NCBI RefSeq assembly: GCF_003944835.1
Contig: NZ_RWIV01000001.1
Span: 2,886,530-2,950,529 of the forward strand
DNA length: 64,000 bases
Direction of reading: 5' to 3'
Origin: Bacillus sp. HMF5848
Lineage (GTDB): Bacteria > Bacillota > Bacilli > Bacillales > HMF5848
Of this stretch, positions 10,389 to 19,759 are shown piece after piece. Within the stretch, counting starts at the first letter, position 1. Every line of letters starts with the position of its first letter. The position numbers and the translations under genes were made by a program. The notes beneath the pieces were generated by a model, which was given only the letters and a program-made list of their open reading frames with translations, did not search any database and was not told where the DNA came from.

Positions 10389-11351
10389 TTACAAACTCGC
10401 CTCGTCGTATGCTTTAATAATCTTCGCAACAAGTGGATGTCGCACAACATCAGACTGTTCTAACGTAATAAATGAAATCCCCTTTACGTTAGCTAACAAT
10501 TCTCTTACTACTGCTAACCCAGATTTAACACCTTTTGGTAAATCCACTTGTGAGATATCACCAGTTATAACCATCTTCGATCCAAATCCAAGACGTGTTA
10601 AAAACATCTTCATCTGAGCTGGCGTTGTGTTTTGTGCCTCATCTAAAATAACGAATGCATCATCAAGTGTTCTACCGCGCATATAGGCAAGCGGTGCAAT
10701 CTCAATAGTGCCTCTTTCAATAAGTCTTACAGTTTGTTCATTTCCTAAAACATCATGAAGGGCATCATATAATGGTCTTAAGTAAGGATCAACCTTTTCT
10801 TTTAAATCACCTGGTAAAAATCCTAAGCTTTCACCTGCTTCAACGGCCGGTCTTGTTAATATAATTCTTTTTACAGAGCCAGCTTTTAGGGCATTAACTG
10901 CCATTAATACGGCTAAGTACGTCTTACCAGTTCCTGCAGGTCCTATGCCAAAAGTTAAATCGTACTTTCTTATAGCGTTGATATATTCTCGTTGCCCTAA
11001 CGTTTTAACACGAATAGACTTACCTTTCGCATTTTTCGCGATTTCCTCTTCATATAATTCATCAAAATATTCCAGTGTACCGTTTTTAACCATACCAACA
11101 GCATACATAACATCTCGTTCACTGATGGCTATTCCTTTCCGGATAACATGTAACAATTGATGAAAAATATCTTCAACCTGTTTTACTTTGTCTGTGTCTC
11201 CTGACACACTAACTGCTTCTCCTCTTGTTACGATAGAGACAAGTAGTTCTTTTTCTAATAACTTTAAATGTGCATCATGGTTTCCAAATAGCGCTATTGC
11301 TTCATTTGGGGTTTGTAATGTAATTTGTATTGTTGTCAATTCTTCGGACAT
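10389..11351 (-). CDS. phoH: PhoH-like ATPase
   Basis: 320 aa. An N-terminal KH-like region (about 1-80) precedes the PhoH P-loop ATPase domain, with Walker A G-P-A-G-T-G-K-T at about 137-144 and Walker B V-I-L-D-E-A-Q-N near 235. PhoH proteins are linked to RNA metabolism and often neighbour ybeY, as here. The ATG has an AAGGAG site and lies 3 nt after yqfD. Confidence 0.95.
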   Translation of the reverse strand: MSEELTTIQITLQTPNEAIALFGNHDAHLKLLEKELLVSIVTRGEAVSVSGDTDKVKQVEDIFHQLLHVIRKGIAISERDVMYAVGMVKNGTLEYFDELYEEEIAKNAKGKSIRVKTLGQREYINAIRKYDLTFGIGPAGTGKTYLAVLMAVNALKAGSVKRIILTRPAVEAGESLGFLPGDLKEKVDPYLRPLYDALHDVLGNEQTVRLIERGTIEIAPLAYMRGRTLDDAFVILDEAQNTTPAQMKMFLTRLGFGSKMVITGDISQVDLPKGVKSGLAVVRELLANVKGISFITLEQSDVVRHPLVAKIIKAYDEASL

Positions 11352-11354
11352 TCT

Positions 11355-12542
11355 TCAATCTCCTTGAATAATCGGTTGTGGTTTAGCAATATTTTCTATG
11401 ACTTGAAAGTGAATGATTAACTTTACTTTACCATTCCTTTGGGATTGGTGCAAAACTTTTTCACCTTTTATCGTTGCATCATCCGATAATTTGTCGGACA
11501 GCTCTTTATGAGCTATTTGTTTTCCGGCATTAACAGCCTCTGAAAAAGTGTATTCTCTTATAATATCCTCTTTCTCATGCTTTATTAATCGCTCATATTC
11601 AATTGGTAGCTTCCAGCGTAAAAAATGTAACGAGTGTGTAACTGTATTCTCCTCAATTGCAGAAAATGTTGGTTTGTTAAACCCCCAAAATGGAATTTTA
11701 ACACCTGCAACTTTAAGATAATGAGAGGTAACAGAATTACCTGTCATCACACTAAACTCTGTTTGCATAGGAACTTCCACGGTAGACTGGTACCAGGTTT
11801 CACCCCAAACAACACCACGAGCGGGAACAATCTTCGTGTCTTCTTCTTTACCTAAAATACCTGACACTAGCGTATCGCCTTTCTTAACAAAATCATTAAC
11901 TGCGACTAAAGGCTGTCCCTCTTCAACAAACATATCAACAATGACAGCTTTTTTGCTTGCAATAAGATTACGAGGACTTACATAGTCTGCTGGAGTTGGT
12001 ATATTCTTTTCAACAACTTTGAAATGGTAGGTTGTCCCTTTTAACTTTACACCTATCCAAGTAATACCATCTATCTCATTCGTTAGTCTTCTTTGTATAC
12101 CTTCTGGTGAGTCTAAGAAAAACTGCAACGCACCTTTTTGCACCCCAATTTCATTAAGCTTCTTTTGTATACTGTGCTCCATCTCCGGTTTTGCCCCTGT
12201 TATTTCTATCCCCCATACCATGTTTGATAAAATAAATAGTACAAAACAAAAAAACAGCGCCCCGACAATGAATCCACTATTAGACCTGGCTCTTATGGCA
12301 AGGAACGGAAAGCCAATTCTTTTTTTGAACGAAACTTTATAATCACTTTGTCTAACCACAACTCTTAACCTAGAAACATCGTCAAGTTTAATGTTAAATA
12401 ATGCTGACTCTGATCCTACCTTTTTCACATGCCATATATCTATACCATCACGTACGCATGCATTAATGAAACGTTCTACCCCTTTTCCTTGAACAGACAC
12501 TTGCACATGGCCTCCAAAGAAGTTTGTCCAATGATTTTTCAT
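11355..12542 (-). CDS. yqfD: Sporulation protein YqfD
   Basis: 395 aa with one membrane helix at about 88-110 and a large extracytoplasmic or forespore-facing region. In B. subtilis yqfD is needed for efficient sporulation and is expressed in the mother cell with yqfC. The N-terminal F-G-G-H-V-Q-V-S-V-Q-G segment is typical of the family. A GGGGGTG site stands upstream of the ATG. The operon context with yqfC supports the call. Confidence 0.92.
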   Translation of the reverse strand: MKNHWTNFFGGHVQVSVQGKGVERFINACVRDGIDIWHVKKVGSESALFNIKLDDVSRLRVVVRQSDYKVSFKKRIGFPFLAIRARSNSGFIVGALFFCFVLFILSNMVWGIEITGAKPEMEHSIQKKLNEIGVQKGALQFFLDSPEGIQRRLTNEIDGITWIGVKLKGTTYHFKVVEKNIPTPADYVSPRNLIASKKAVIVDMFVEEGQPLVAVNDFVKKGDTLVSGILGKEEDTKIVPARGVVWGETWYQSTVEVPMQTEFSVMTGNSVTSHYLKVAGVKIPFWGFNKPTFSAIEENTVTHSLHFLRWKLPIEYERLIKHEKEDIIREYTFSEAVNAGKQIAHKELSDKLSDDATIKGEKVLHQSQRNGKVKLIIHFQVIENIAKPQPIIQGD

Positions 12543-12586
12543 CCGTCATGACACCCCCGTTACACTATCGTAATATGTATTTAATG

Positions 12587-12613
12587 CCACCGGTGGCTAA
12601 CAGCCACCGATGG
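12587..12613 (-). terminator. Hairpin between yqfC and yqfD
   Basis: Arms CCATCGGTGGC and GCCACCGGTGG with a 5-nt loop form an 11-bp GC-rich stem just past the yqfC stop. No U-run follows, so an mRNA-stability or pausing role is as likely as termination. Confidence 0.5.
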
Positions 12614-12619
12614 ATAAAA

Positions 12620-12901
12620 TTACTCAATAAATGTTACTTCATCAATATGACCTTCTAATAAAATTTCTTCAGGCAAAATGGTTTTAATAACAAACGAATT
12701 ACCTTTTATAAGAAGTTGACCTTGCTTTAATAATAAGCGAAGTTCTTGATCCGAAAAGGTTAAAAGTCCTCGGTGATTTTCTATGTAAATATGAATTTGA
12801 CCAATCATTGTGATCCTCGGCAAATCCATCATGACATCGGCGGGTAGTTCCATTTTATTTGTCATCCAATTACGCCATTGTTGTTTAATCTTTCTAACCA
12901 C
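12620..12901 (-). CDS. yqfC: Sporulation protein YqfC (YabP/YqfC family)
   Basis: 93 aa, the same length as B. subtilis YqfC, with the family core L-P-R-I-T-M-I-G-x-I-x-I-Y-I-E-N-H-R-G. An ATG-started longer frame exists, but the GAAAGGGGG site precedes a GTG at 12899-12901 with the right spacing, and that start gives the expected N-terminus. The ribosome binding site lies in the 3' arm of a long hairpin (see 12907-12946), so translation may be gated. It belongs to the mother-cell sporulation set with yqfD. Confidence 0.88.
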   Translation of the reverse strand: MVRKIKQQWRNWMTNKMELPADVMMDLPRITMIGQIHIYIENHRGLLTFSDQELRLLLKQGQLLIKGNSFVIKTILPEEILLEGHIDEVTFIE

Positions 12902-12906
12902 AAAAG

Positions 12907-12946
12907 AACCCCCTTTCATCTCATGTTTATGAAATAAAAGGGGGTT
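12907..12946 (-). promoter_or_regulatory. Hairpin that sequesters the yqfC ribosome binding site
   Basis: Two 18-nt arms (12907-12924 and 12929-12946) are complementary at 16 positions and G-U at the other two, with a 4-nt loop. The 3' arm ends in GAAAGGGGGTT, the yqfC ribosome binding site, and is followed by TTCTTTTG. It therefore looks like an intrinsic terminator placed so that the yqfC start codon comes right after it. Confidence 0.7.
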
Positions 12947-12998
12947 GTAACACAATTATTTAAAATTTAGTTTGCTTAACTTAGAAATTTAAAAGACA

Positions 12999-13409
12999 CT
13001 ACCTGTTATAAGGCTTTTTTGATCTTGGTGGACCTAAAATTTCTGCCCACACAACACCTTCAACAACATTGTCTTTTGAAAAGTTCACGCCACGCTTAGT
13101 AGCGGGTTTTTCAATACGCTTTGTAATTGTCTTTTCATGTCTTCGGTATTTTTCTGGTTTTGGTTTCTCAACAACCTTCGGTGCTTCTGCCTTTGTAATA
13201 TCCTGATACTTTGTCAGATTAAAATCAAACGGCTCATCTATCTCCATGTCGACAGGAGTATTAATGGGTTCATAAGATTCAGCAGGTACACGTCGTACAG
13301 GCCTTTGTTGCTGAGTTTGATTTTTAGCCTTAAAAAAATTAAACAAACCAGCTAATACAATCACGACGAAAAATATATTATTTAACACAAACTCAATAAT
13401 ACTATCGAT
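12999..13409 (-). CDS. yqfB: YqfB-position membrane-anchored protein with a likely AUC start
   Basis: About 136 aa. One N-terminal membrane helix (N-I-F-F-V-V-I-V-L-A-G-L-F) is followed by a polar, Lys/Pro-rich, probably disordered tail. Function unknown. A GTG at 13386-13388 opens the obvious frame but has no ribosome binding site. The strong AAAGGAGGGG upstream is spaced 8 nt from an in-frame ATC at 13407-13409, which would add D-S-I-I-E-F-V-L. I take that as the start. It is named from its position between yqfC and floA; the family assignment is less sure. Confidence 0.7.
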   Translation of the reverse strand: MDSIIEFVLNNIFFVVIVLAGLFNFFKAKNQTQQQRPVRRVPAESYEPINTPVDMEIDEPFDFNLTKYQDITKAEAPKVVEKPKPEKYRRHEKTITKRIEKPATKRGVNFSKDNVVEGVVWAEILGPPRSKKPYNR

Positions 13410-13440
13410 GACAATCCCCTCCTTTTACAGTTAGGCGTCA

Positions 13441-14436
13441 TCATGACTGATCATCATTTTGGGTTTCATCCTTCGACAATTTGCCAATTGATGTTCTCAT
13501 ATCTGTATCTGCTACAACATTCTTCATATTAAAATAATCCATAACACCTAATTTACCCGTGCGCAGTGCCTCTGACATTGCTAGCGGTACTTCAGCTTCG
13601 GCCTCTACTACTTTTGCACGCATCTCTTCAACGCGCGCCTTCATTTCTTGCTCCTGAGCAACAGCCATAGCACGTCGTTCCTCCGCTTTAGCTTGCGCAA
13701 TGTTTTTGTCGGCTTCAGCTTGCTCTGTTTGTAGCTCGGCACCAATGTTTTTACCGATATCAACATCAGCAATATCAATCGATAAGATTTCGAATGCAGT
13801 ACCAGCATCCAGACCTTTTGTTAATACAGTTTGTGAAATTAAGTCAGGGTTTTCTAGAACCTTTTTATGATTACCAGATGAACCTATTGTTGAGACAATA
13901 CCTTCACCAACACGAGCGATGACAGTTTCCTCACCAGCACCCCCAACAAGGCGCTCAATATTGGCGCGAACTGTTATTCTTGCCTTCGCCTTTACTTCAA
14001 TACCATCCATTGCAACACCAGCAATAAAAGGTGTTTCAATAACTTTTGGGTTAACGCTCATTTGTACGGCTTCTAGTACGTCACGACCTGCTAAGTCAAT
14101 AGCAGCCGCACGTTCAAAGCTAAGCTCAATATTAGCACGATGTGCAGCAATAAGTGCATTCACTACACGGTCAACGTTACCACCAGCTAAGTAGTGGCTT
14201 TCCAATTGGTTAATTGTAACCGTTAAGCCAGCTTTGGATGCTTTAATTAACGGGTTAATTACTCTTGATGGAATAACACGTCTTAATCTCATCCCAATTA
14301 ATGTAAGTATGCTAATTCTTACACCAGCTGCAAGAGCTGAAATCCACAGCATAACTGGGACAAATGTAAAAATAACACCTAATAATAAAATCCCTACTGC
14401 AATTGCTAGAAGTAATAAAATGTTTCCTGGTGTCAT
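13441..14436 (-). CDS. floA: Flotillin-like protein FloA
   Basis: 331 aa. An N-terminal membrane hairpin (about 1-45) is followed by an SPFH-like domain and an Ala/Glu-rich coiled coil (about 235-285: [12 protein letters not shown]). FloA assembles in membrane microdomains and affects signalling and secretion. The ATG overlaps the 3' end of the NfeD gene by 4 nt, which is the conserved partnership. Confidence 0.95.
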   Translation of the reverse strand: MTPGNILLLLAIAVGILLLGVIFTFVPVMLWISALAAGVRISILTLIGMRLRRVIPSRVINPLIKASKAGLTVTINQLESHYLAGGNVDRVVNALIAAHRANIELSFERAAAIDLAGRDVLEAVQMSVNPKVIETPFIAGVAMDGIEVKAKARITVRANIERLVGGAGEETVIARVGEGIVSTIGSSGNHKKVLENPDLISQTVLTKGLDAGTAFEILSIDIADVDIGKNIGAELQTEQAEADKNIAQAKAEERRAMAVAQEQEMKARVEEMRAKVVEAEAEVPLAMSEALRTGKLGVMDYFNMKNVVADTDMRTSIGKLSKDETQNDDQS

Positions 14437-15785
14437 TCATTTTCCTCCTTATCATCATTGTCGAATTTTCGCACAACAATTCGCGAACCTTCTACTTTTA
14501 CAATTTTAATTATATCATGTTGTCTAATAAATTGACCTTCAGATACAACATCTAATCTCTCATTATGAATTAGCGCCATGCCACTCGGGCGTAAATCTGT
14601 CATTGCTGTACCAGTCAAGCCTATTAAATCAAGACGATTTGTATTTGATACGTAGCCACTTTCTGTATTCGTGGAGTCAGCTAATATTAGCCTTCGGAAT
14701 AATTGAATTCGCTTGCCAAAAACTCTGAACATGATAATTGAACCTAAAATAGCTAAGCCAATTGCAACTAACAATGAAACGGCCATATGTGTTACATTAT
14801 CAGACGCCACAAAGATACTTGCTATAACTGCCACGGCACCAATCAGTCCTAATATTCCCCCAGGAACAAATAACTCAGCAAATAATAAAATAATCCCGAT
14901 TATAAACAAAATAATTGATTCCATGCCAGCTAAACCAGCAACTAAATGACCATAGAAAAACAACAACAATGCTGTAATACCCATCAAACCAGGTATTCCA
15001 AATCCTGGAGAATACAATTCAACAATTAGTCCTAAGCTCGCAATCGAAAGTAAAATTGGGATAACGAATGGATTGGTTAATAAACGAGCGATATTTTCTG
15101 CAAAGCTAACTTTCGTCTCCACAATAGTGGCATCTTCATATCCTAGAAGCTGTAAAAGCTCATTACGATCTTTAACAATCCCATTAGCATAATTGACTTG
15201 CAAAGCTTGTTCGGCTGTTAAAGTTAACAGTTCCCCTTCTCCTGCACCAAACTCAGGTAAATCTATAGACTCATCTGCCATTGCTAACGCATATTTAGGA
15301 TCACGACCATGTAATTCAGCAGCACTTTTCATAGCTGCGTTCCAATATGATTGTGCTTTTTTGTCAGCTGCATTGCCTTGTTGATCGATAACAGCTGCAG
15401 CTCCCATTGTTGCACCTGGCGTCATGAATATTTGTTCTGCATGCAATGAAATATATGCCCCCGCTGACAAAGCCTCGGTATTTACAAATGCAACTAGTGG
15501 TAGTTTAACAGCTGACAAGCGTTTGCCTATATCACTGGCAGCATCAACCGCTCCACCTGGCGTGTTTACTTCAAGAATTATCATACTAGCGCCAGCTTCT
15601 TCGGCTTCATCAAGTGATCGATCAATAAATGCATATAATCCTTTTTCAACTGTTTCTTCAAGTGGTATAACATATACCTCTTCATTTTTAGCGTTCGTTA
15701 TACTAAGACTAGTTAAGTTCATTATAAACATAAAGAAAGCACTAAAAAGTAATGCAAACGCTATAAACTTATTCACATTTTTCAT
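14433..15785 (-). CDS. yqeZ: NfeD-family membrane serine protease (YqeZ type)
   Basis: About 450 aa. It has a signal-anchor, a ClpP-class protease domain with the catalytic Ser in L-S-A-G-A-Y, four or more membrane helices (about 230-370), and a C-terminal OB-fold NfeD domain. Long NfeD proteins are paired with flotillins, as here with floA. An earlier in-frame ATG exists, but AAGGGGGTGAAGAG stands just before the ATG at 15783-15785, giving M-K-N-V-N-K-F and a normal signal sequence. Confidence 0.93.
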   Translation of the reverse strand: MKNVNKFIAFALLFSAFFMFIMNLTSLSITNAKNEEVYVIPLEETVEKGLYAFIDRSLDEAEEAGASMIILEVNTPGGAVDAASDIGKRLSAVKLPLVAFVNTEALSAGAYISLHAEQIFMTPGATMGAAAVIDQQGNAADKKAQSYWNAAMKSAAELHGRDPKYALAMADESIDLPEFGAGEGELLTLTAEQALQVNYANGIVKDRNELLQLLGYEDATIVETKVSFAENIARLLTNPFVIPILLSIASLGLIVELYSPGFGIPGLMGITALLLFFYGHLVAGLAGMESIILFIIGIILLFAELFVPGGILGLIGAVAVIASIFVASDNVTHMAVSLLVAIGLAILGSIIMFRVFGKRIQLFRRLILADSTNTESGYVSNTNRLDLIGLTGTAMTDLRPSGMALIHNERLDVVSEGQFIRQHDIIKIVKVEGSRIVVRKFDNDDKEENE

Positions 15786-15924
15786 ACTCTTCACCCCCTT
15801 AATACTCTGCAAATGTATATACGAATTATTGCGTGTAAAGTTTCAAAAGAAAATTTATCATTTTTTATATTGTGTAACTTTTCTCTTTTTTTTACGTTCA
15901 AATTTACAAAAGGGGGAATTTGTT

Positions 15925-16644
15925 ATGAAAAAATTAACGGGAACTATTTTTATTATCTTTGCTACGTTAACTTTGTCAGCCTGTATTGATGTAACTGAAC
16001 AACAACCCAATTCTTCAATCTCTCAAACAGAACAACAAACCGATGGACAAAATAATAATGATGAAAATATAGACGAACCGGCACAAACTGATCAATCCGA
16101 AACAGAGGTCAACCAAGATGACAAAGGAGAAAAAACAAAAACAACTAGCTCAGAACAGAATCGCGAAAAAACAAAAAGACTTGAAGTTTTCGTTGAAGGA
16201 ATAACAGACTTACGCGAAGCAACGCTATACGAAAGTACACAACTCAATTATTCAATGTATGTATTAGACCAGTTTTCTTTAGAAAGCGAGGAGCCAGGTA
16301 AGGATATTTTAATATCAGAGTATGACGGTGACTTTTTTGTGAGAATTGAGACTTTAGGAAATAACCCGAATATTGATGCGATAAAAACTAATATTAAACA
16401 AAGTGATGGGACTGTTCTTGAATTAGATCCCACCTCCAATCTTGACCCTTATTTTCATAAAGCTAAGCTGCATATGCTTGTAAACACAAAAGATGCCAAC
16501 AATATTCATATGTCAGCTGTTCATGTAGTGCAAAACATTGATGATGTTACATTTAGATTTACTTTATTTATACCTGGCAAAGAAGCTGCAGAAGGAATAG
16601 AGCCCAGCTTTTGGGCAATGTTAAAAACTATTCAAGTTAATTAA
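15925..16644 (+). CDS. Predicted lipoprotein of unknown function
   Basis: 239 aa. The signal peptide ends in the lipobox L-S-A-C, so the mature protein would be anchored outside the cell by Cys. A 60-residue Gln/Asn/Glu-rich linker with low complexity follows, and then a folded C-terminal domain beginning near R-L-E-V-F-V-E-G. I do not recognise the domain. The ATG follows AGGGGGAA. It is divergent from the yqeZ-floA operon and shares a bidirectional terminator with yqeY downstream. Confidence 0.85.
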   Translation: MKKLTGTIFIIFATLTLSACIDVTEQQPNSSISQTEQQTDGQNNNDENIDEPAQTDQSETEVNQDDKGEKTKTTSSEQNREKTKRLEVFVEGITDLREATLYESTQLNYSMYVLDQFSLESEEPGKDILISEYDGDFFVRIETLGNNPNIDAIKTNIKQSDGTVLELDPTSNLDPYFHKAKLHMLVNTKDANNIHMSAVHVVQNIDDVTFRFTLFIPGKEAAEGIEPSFWAMLKTIQVN

Positions 16645-16698
16645 TAAACTTTTTCAATAATACCCGAAATTCTTACTAAAAATATGGCTCTGCCCTGT

Positions 16699-16795
16699 AA
16701 TAACTGTGGATAACTTTTATTACATGTATTTATGTGAAAAATTTTGCGTGTGTTAAACCTTGTTGTTGATTTCCGCTACATCTCGCTACAATAAC
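16699..16795. repeat. Intergenic repeat, copy A, containing a perfect DnaA box
   Basis: It shares AATAACTGTGGATA, TGTTAAACCT, the TGTTGTT segment and CGCTAC, in the same order and similar spacing, with 35048-35137. TGTGGATAA at 16706-16714 is a perfect inverse DnaA box. The rest of the 16645-16936 gap shows no gene. Confidence 0.45.
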
Positions 16796-16936
16796 AAACC
16801 GACCTGGCTCTTTAACAGTGCCAAAAAAAAAATTTTTGTAAGTCTTGATAAACCACTAATTCTTGATCTTTAATGACTATCACAAATGTGTATAGCTTTG
16901 AACAAGCTAAGGCTGTAAAGTATTTTCACAGGCACC

Positions 16937-16970
16937 AAAAAAGCACTAATCATATTGATTAGTGCTTTTT
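16937..16970. terminator. Bidirectional terminator between the lipoprotein gene and yqeY
   Basis: AAAAAGCACTAATC and GATTAGTGCTTTTT arms with a short ATAT loop. A-run and T-run on either side let it stop transcription from both convergent genes. Confidence 0.9.
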
Positions 16971-16974
16971 GTTT

Positions 16975-17421
16975 CTATGATAATTGTTGTTGGACGAGTT
17001 TATTAACTAGACCGCCATCAGCTTTGCCTTTTACTTTAGGCATAATGGCTGCCATTACTTTTCCCATATCTGCCTTAGTTGAAGCACCTACCTCAGCAAT
17101 TGTTTCATTCACAATAGCGAGTAATTTCTCTTCACCAAGTTGTTCGGGCATATACTGTTGAATTATCTCGATTTCACCTTGCGTTTTATCTGCAAGATCA
17201 TCCCGACCTGCTGCCTTAAACTCTTGGAGGGAGTCTTTTCTTTGCTTTAACTCACGAGAAAGAACAGTCATTTCTTCATCTTCCGACAATCCATCTTTTT
17301 TTACCTTGATGGCTTCATTCTGTAAAGATGCTTTTACCATCCGGATGACAGACAATTTGTCCTTATCCTTATTCTTCATCGCTTGCTTCATGTCGTTATT
17401 TAAACGTTCAAGAAGACTCAT
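16975..17421 (-). CDS. yqeY: YqeY (GatB/YqeY domain) protein
   Basis: 148 aa, the stand-alone helical domain related to the tail of GatB, which in the amidotransferase binds tRNA. The role of the free protein is not established. It begins [24 protein letters not shown] site precedes the ATG. It lies 18 nt after rpsU, the usual pair. Confidence 0.94.
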   Translation of the reverse strand: MSLLERLNNDMKQAMKNKDKDKLSVIRMVKASLQNEAIKVKKDGLSEDEEMTVLSRELKQRKDSLQEFKAAGRDDLADKTQGEIEIIQQYMPEQLGEEKLLAIVNETIAEVGASTKADMGKVMAAIMPKVKGKADGGLVNKLVQQQLS

Positions 17422-17439
17422 AGCTTACTACACCCTCTT

Positions 17440-17613
17440 TTAGAATTTACGCTTACGAGCAGCTTCAGACTTTTTCTTACGTTTTACGCTTGGCTTTTCA
17501 TAGAATTCACGCTTTCTTGTTTCTTGAAGCGTACCTGATTTAATAACTGTGCGTTTGAAACGACGAAGAGCATCCTCAAGCGATTCGTTTTTACGAACGA
17601 CCGTTTTTGACAT
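17440..17613 (-). CDS. rpsU: 30S ribosomal protein S21
   Basis: 57 aa, full length, starting [12 protein letters not shown] and ending in a basic R-K-R-K-F tail. S21 assists initiation near the anti-Shine-Dalgarno region. A longer frame exists upstream, but GGAGGG sits 7 nt before the ATG at 17611-17613. Confidence 0.97.
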   Translation of the reverse strand: MSKTVVRKNESLEDALRRFKRTVIKSGTLQETRKREFYEKPSVKRKKKSEAARKRKF

Positions 17614-17813
17614 ATCTTTCCCTCCCTCCGAAAACAACGACAAACTTTCACATGAAAGAATCTTGCTTATTCATGTATCTATAGTACATGGTAAACATGT
17701 ACTTATCAAGTATAATATATGTCAATTGTGAGGTCAACTGTATTATTTATTTTATCGAAGTCATACATTCAATAACTCGTCCATATAATGGTAGTACAAT
17801 GGGGGGAAGCCAT

Positions 17814-18743
17814 GTGTTGGATATGATATCAAACTTTTTAGTATTCGTTATTTTATTTATTTTTGGTATGACTGTTATGCGTGTAGGACTATTCAATTTA
17901 TCTGCGAACAAAATGAAAGCATATTTAATTAAATTCACAGATAATCCTTTTAAAGGACTAATAACAGGCACGATTATTACAGCTATTTTACAAAGTAGTT
18001 CAGCCGTGACCATCCTTACAATAGGACTAGTAACAGCTGGATACATCACTTTTAAGCAGTCAATCGGTATTATATTAGGCACAAACATCGGTACAACCTT
18101 TACTACAGAAATTATTACATTCGACCTTTCTAATGTAATAATCCCATTTCTTGTTGTTGGTACCCTTTTAATGTTTGTACCTAAAGTGAAAATTTTTAGC
18201 TTTGGTGCTTTCCTCTTTGGTTTAGGTTGTATGTTTGTATCTATGAATGGATTCGAACTGCTTGCAGCTCCTATTTCTGTTATACCATCAGTTCAAACAT
18301 TTTTACAAGAGTCAAACAACAACAGCTTACTTGCTGTGGCTATAGGCACTGTACTAACTGCCATTATACAATCGAGCACCGCAACAACTGGTATCATTAT
18401 GAGCTTTTTAAATGAAAATATACTAAGTCTTTCTACTGGTATTGCTATAGTGTTAGGCGCTAATGTAGGTACATGTGTCACCGCTTTACTGGCAAGTATA
18501 GGCGCTTCACATCAAGCTAAACTCACTGCCTATACACATGTCTGGCTTAATGTAATCGGAGTAATCTTATTCTTTCCTCTTATTAAATGGTTCGTGTATG
18601 TCGCAAGTACATTGACTTCATTTCCAGATGTTCAACTTGCTCATGTAAGTTTAATATTTAATGTTCTTTCATCAATTATTGCATTACCTTTAACAGGCTT
18701 ATTAGCCACCTTTATTATAAAGCTACATGGACGTACTAGTTAG
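17814..18743 (+). CDS. yqeW: Na/Pi-cotransporter family membrane protein
   Basis: 309 aa. Two inverted repeats each carry the Q-S-S-S-A signature of the NptA/SLC34 type (Q-S-S-S-A-V-T and Q-S-S-T-A-T-T), with about eight membrane helices. It probably moves phosphate with sodium. It is about half the size of PhoU-fused homologues, as is B. subtilis YqeW. The GTG at 17814-17816 has GGGGGG 7 nt upstream, so I prefer it to earlier ATG codons. Divergent from rpsU. Confidence 0.9.
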   Translation: MLDMISNFLVFVILFIFGMTVMRVGLFNLSANKMKAYLIKFTDNPFKGLITGTIITAILQSSSAVTILTIGLVTAGYITFKQSIGIILGTNIGTTFTTEIITFDLSNVIIPFLVVGTLLMFVPKVKIFSFGAFLFGLGCMFVSMNGFELLAAPISVIPSVQTFLQESNNNSLLAVAIGTVLTAIIQSSTATTGIIMSFLNENILSLSTGIAIVLGANVGTCVTALLASIGASHQAKLTAYTHVWLNVIGVILFFPLIKWFVYVASTLTSFPDVQLAHVSLIFNVLSSIIALPLTGLLATFIIKLHGRTS

Positions 18744-18822
18744 GTAAGAGGCCTCTCGAAAAAAACTAAGCTAGCCTCATCGTGACCGCCAAATATGTGT
18801 TTTACTTTTATAGAAAATATTA

Positions 18823-18853
18823 AAAAGTGTCCAGTTCTACACTGGACACTTTT
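18823..18853. terminator. Bidirectional terminator between yqeW and deoC
   Basis: A perfect 12-bp stem, AAAAGTGTCCAG with CTGGACACTTTT, and a 7-nt loop. It serves both convergent genes. Confidence 0.92.
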
Positions 18854-18860
18854 CTATCGC

Positions 18861-19532
18861 TTAATAATCACTATCAGATTGTAACCCTTTTACTATCGCT
18901 ATGCCAGCACTTGCGCCAATGCGAGTTGCACCTGCTTCAATCATAGCTTTTGCGCCAGCAACATCTCTCACGCCACCCGAAGCTTTTACTCCAATATCTG
19001 GTCCAACTGTTTTACGCATAAGAGCAATATCCTCTACCGTTGCGCCTCCAGTTGAAAAGCCTGTTGATGTTTTAACAAAATCTGTTCCAGCTTTTACTGA
19101 AATTTGACACGCACGTACTTTTTCCTCATCAGTCAAAAGTGAAGTTTCAATGATAACCTTTGTTAATGCTTTTCCTGCAGCAGCATCTACAACAGCGCGA
19201 ACATCACGCTCAACTAACTCATCGTCTCCATCCTTTAAAGCTCCAATATTTATAACCATATCAACTTCAGTAGCACCATTTTTAATGGCATCTGTTGTTT
19301 CAAAAGCTTTTGTTTCCGGTGTATTAGCCCCTAGCGGGAATCCAATCACTGTACAAACCTTTACTTCTGTGCCTTTTAAAAGCTCTGCAGCAAGCTTGAC
19401 CCAAGTGGGATTTACACAAACAGAAGCAAATGTGTATTCCTTAGCTTCTTCACAAAGCTTTATAATTGCTTGTTTTGTTGTATCTGCCTTTAGAGCAGTA
19501 TGGTCTATCATTTTTGCAACGTCAAAATTCAT
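18861..19532 (-). CDS. deoC: Deoxyribose-phosphate aldolase
   Basis: 223 aa TIM-barrel aldolase that splits 2-deoxyribose-5-phosphate into acetaldehyde and glyceraldehyde-3-phosphate in nucleoside catabolism. The Schiff-base Lys lies in F-V-K-T-S-T-G-F and the second active Lys in I-G-V-K-A-S-G-G. The ATG at 19530-19532 follows AAAGGAG; an earlier in-frame start lies inside that site. It is a single gene here, not in a dra-nupC-pdp operon. The 200-nt gap upstream shows no gene. Confidence 0.96.
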   Translation of the reverse strand: MNFDVAKMIDHTALKADTTKQAIIKLCEEAKEYTFASVCVNPTWVKLAAELLKGTEVKVCTVIGFPLGANTPETKAFETTDAIKNGATEVDMVINIGALKDGDDELVERDVRAVVDAAAGKALTKVIIETSLLTDEEKVRACQISVKAGTDFVKTSTGFSTGGATVEDIALMRKTVGPDIGVKASGGVRDVAGAKAMIEAGATRIGASAGIAIVKGLQSDSDY

Positions 19533-19733
19533 TATGTACGCTCCTTTCATAGTTCCTATTGTATAATACCATTATCTTTATCTGTTTACGAGCATGTTAT
19601 AACTAGAAAAAGTGAAAGTAATTTGAAAAGCAACATATTTTCCAAATAAAAACTTTACATAACAATAGAACTCTTGAATTGCAGTAATACTCATTCATGA
19701 ACACACTAGTATCTAGGTTTATGAGAATAACTT

Positions 19734-19759
19734 CAAAAAAACCCCGCAGAGCGCGAGGC
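19734..19759 (-). terminator. Terminator of the prmA-rsmE-mtaB unit
   Basis: On the minus strand CCTCGC, a GCTCT loop and GCGGGG are followed by seven T residues, beginning at the mtaB stop codon. Confidence 0.88.

Noticed and set aside
15424-15924. Long upstream extension of the lipoprotein reading frame
   Set aside because: It runs antisense through yqeZ. The real start is the ATG at 15925 with an AGGGGGAA site and a normal lipoprotein signal peptide.
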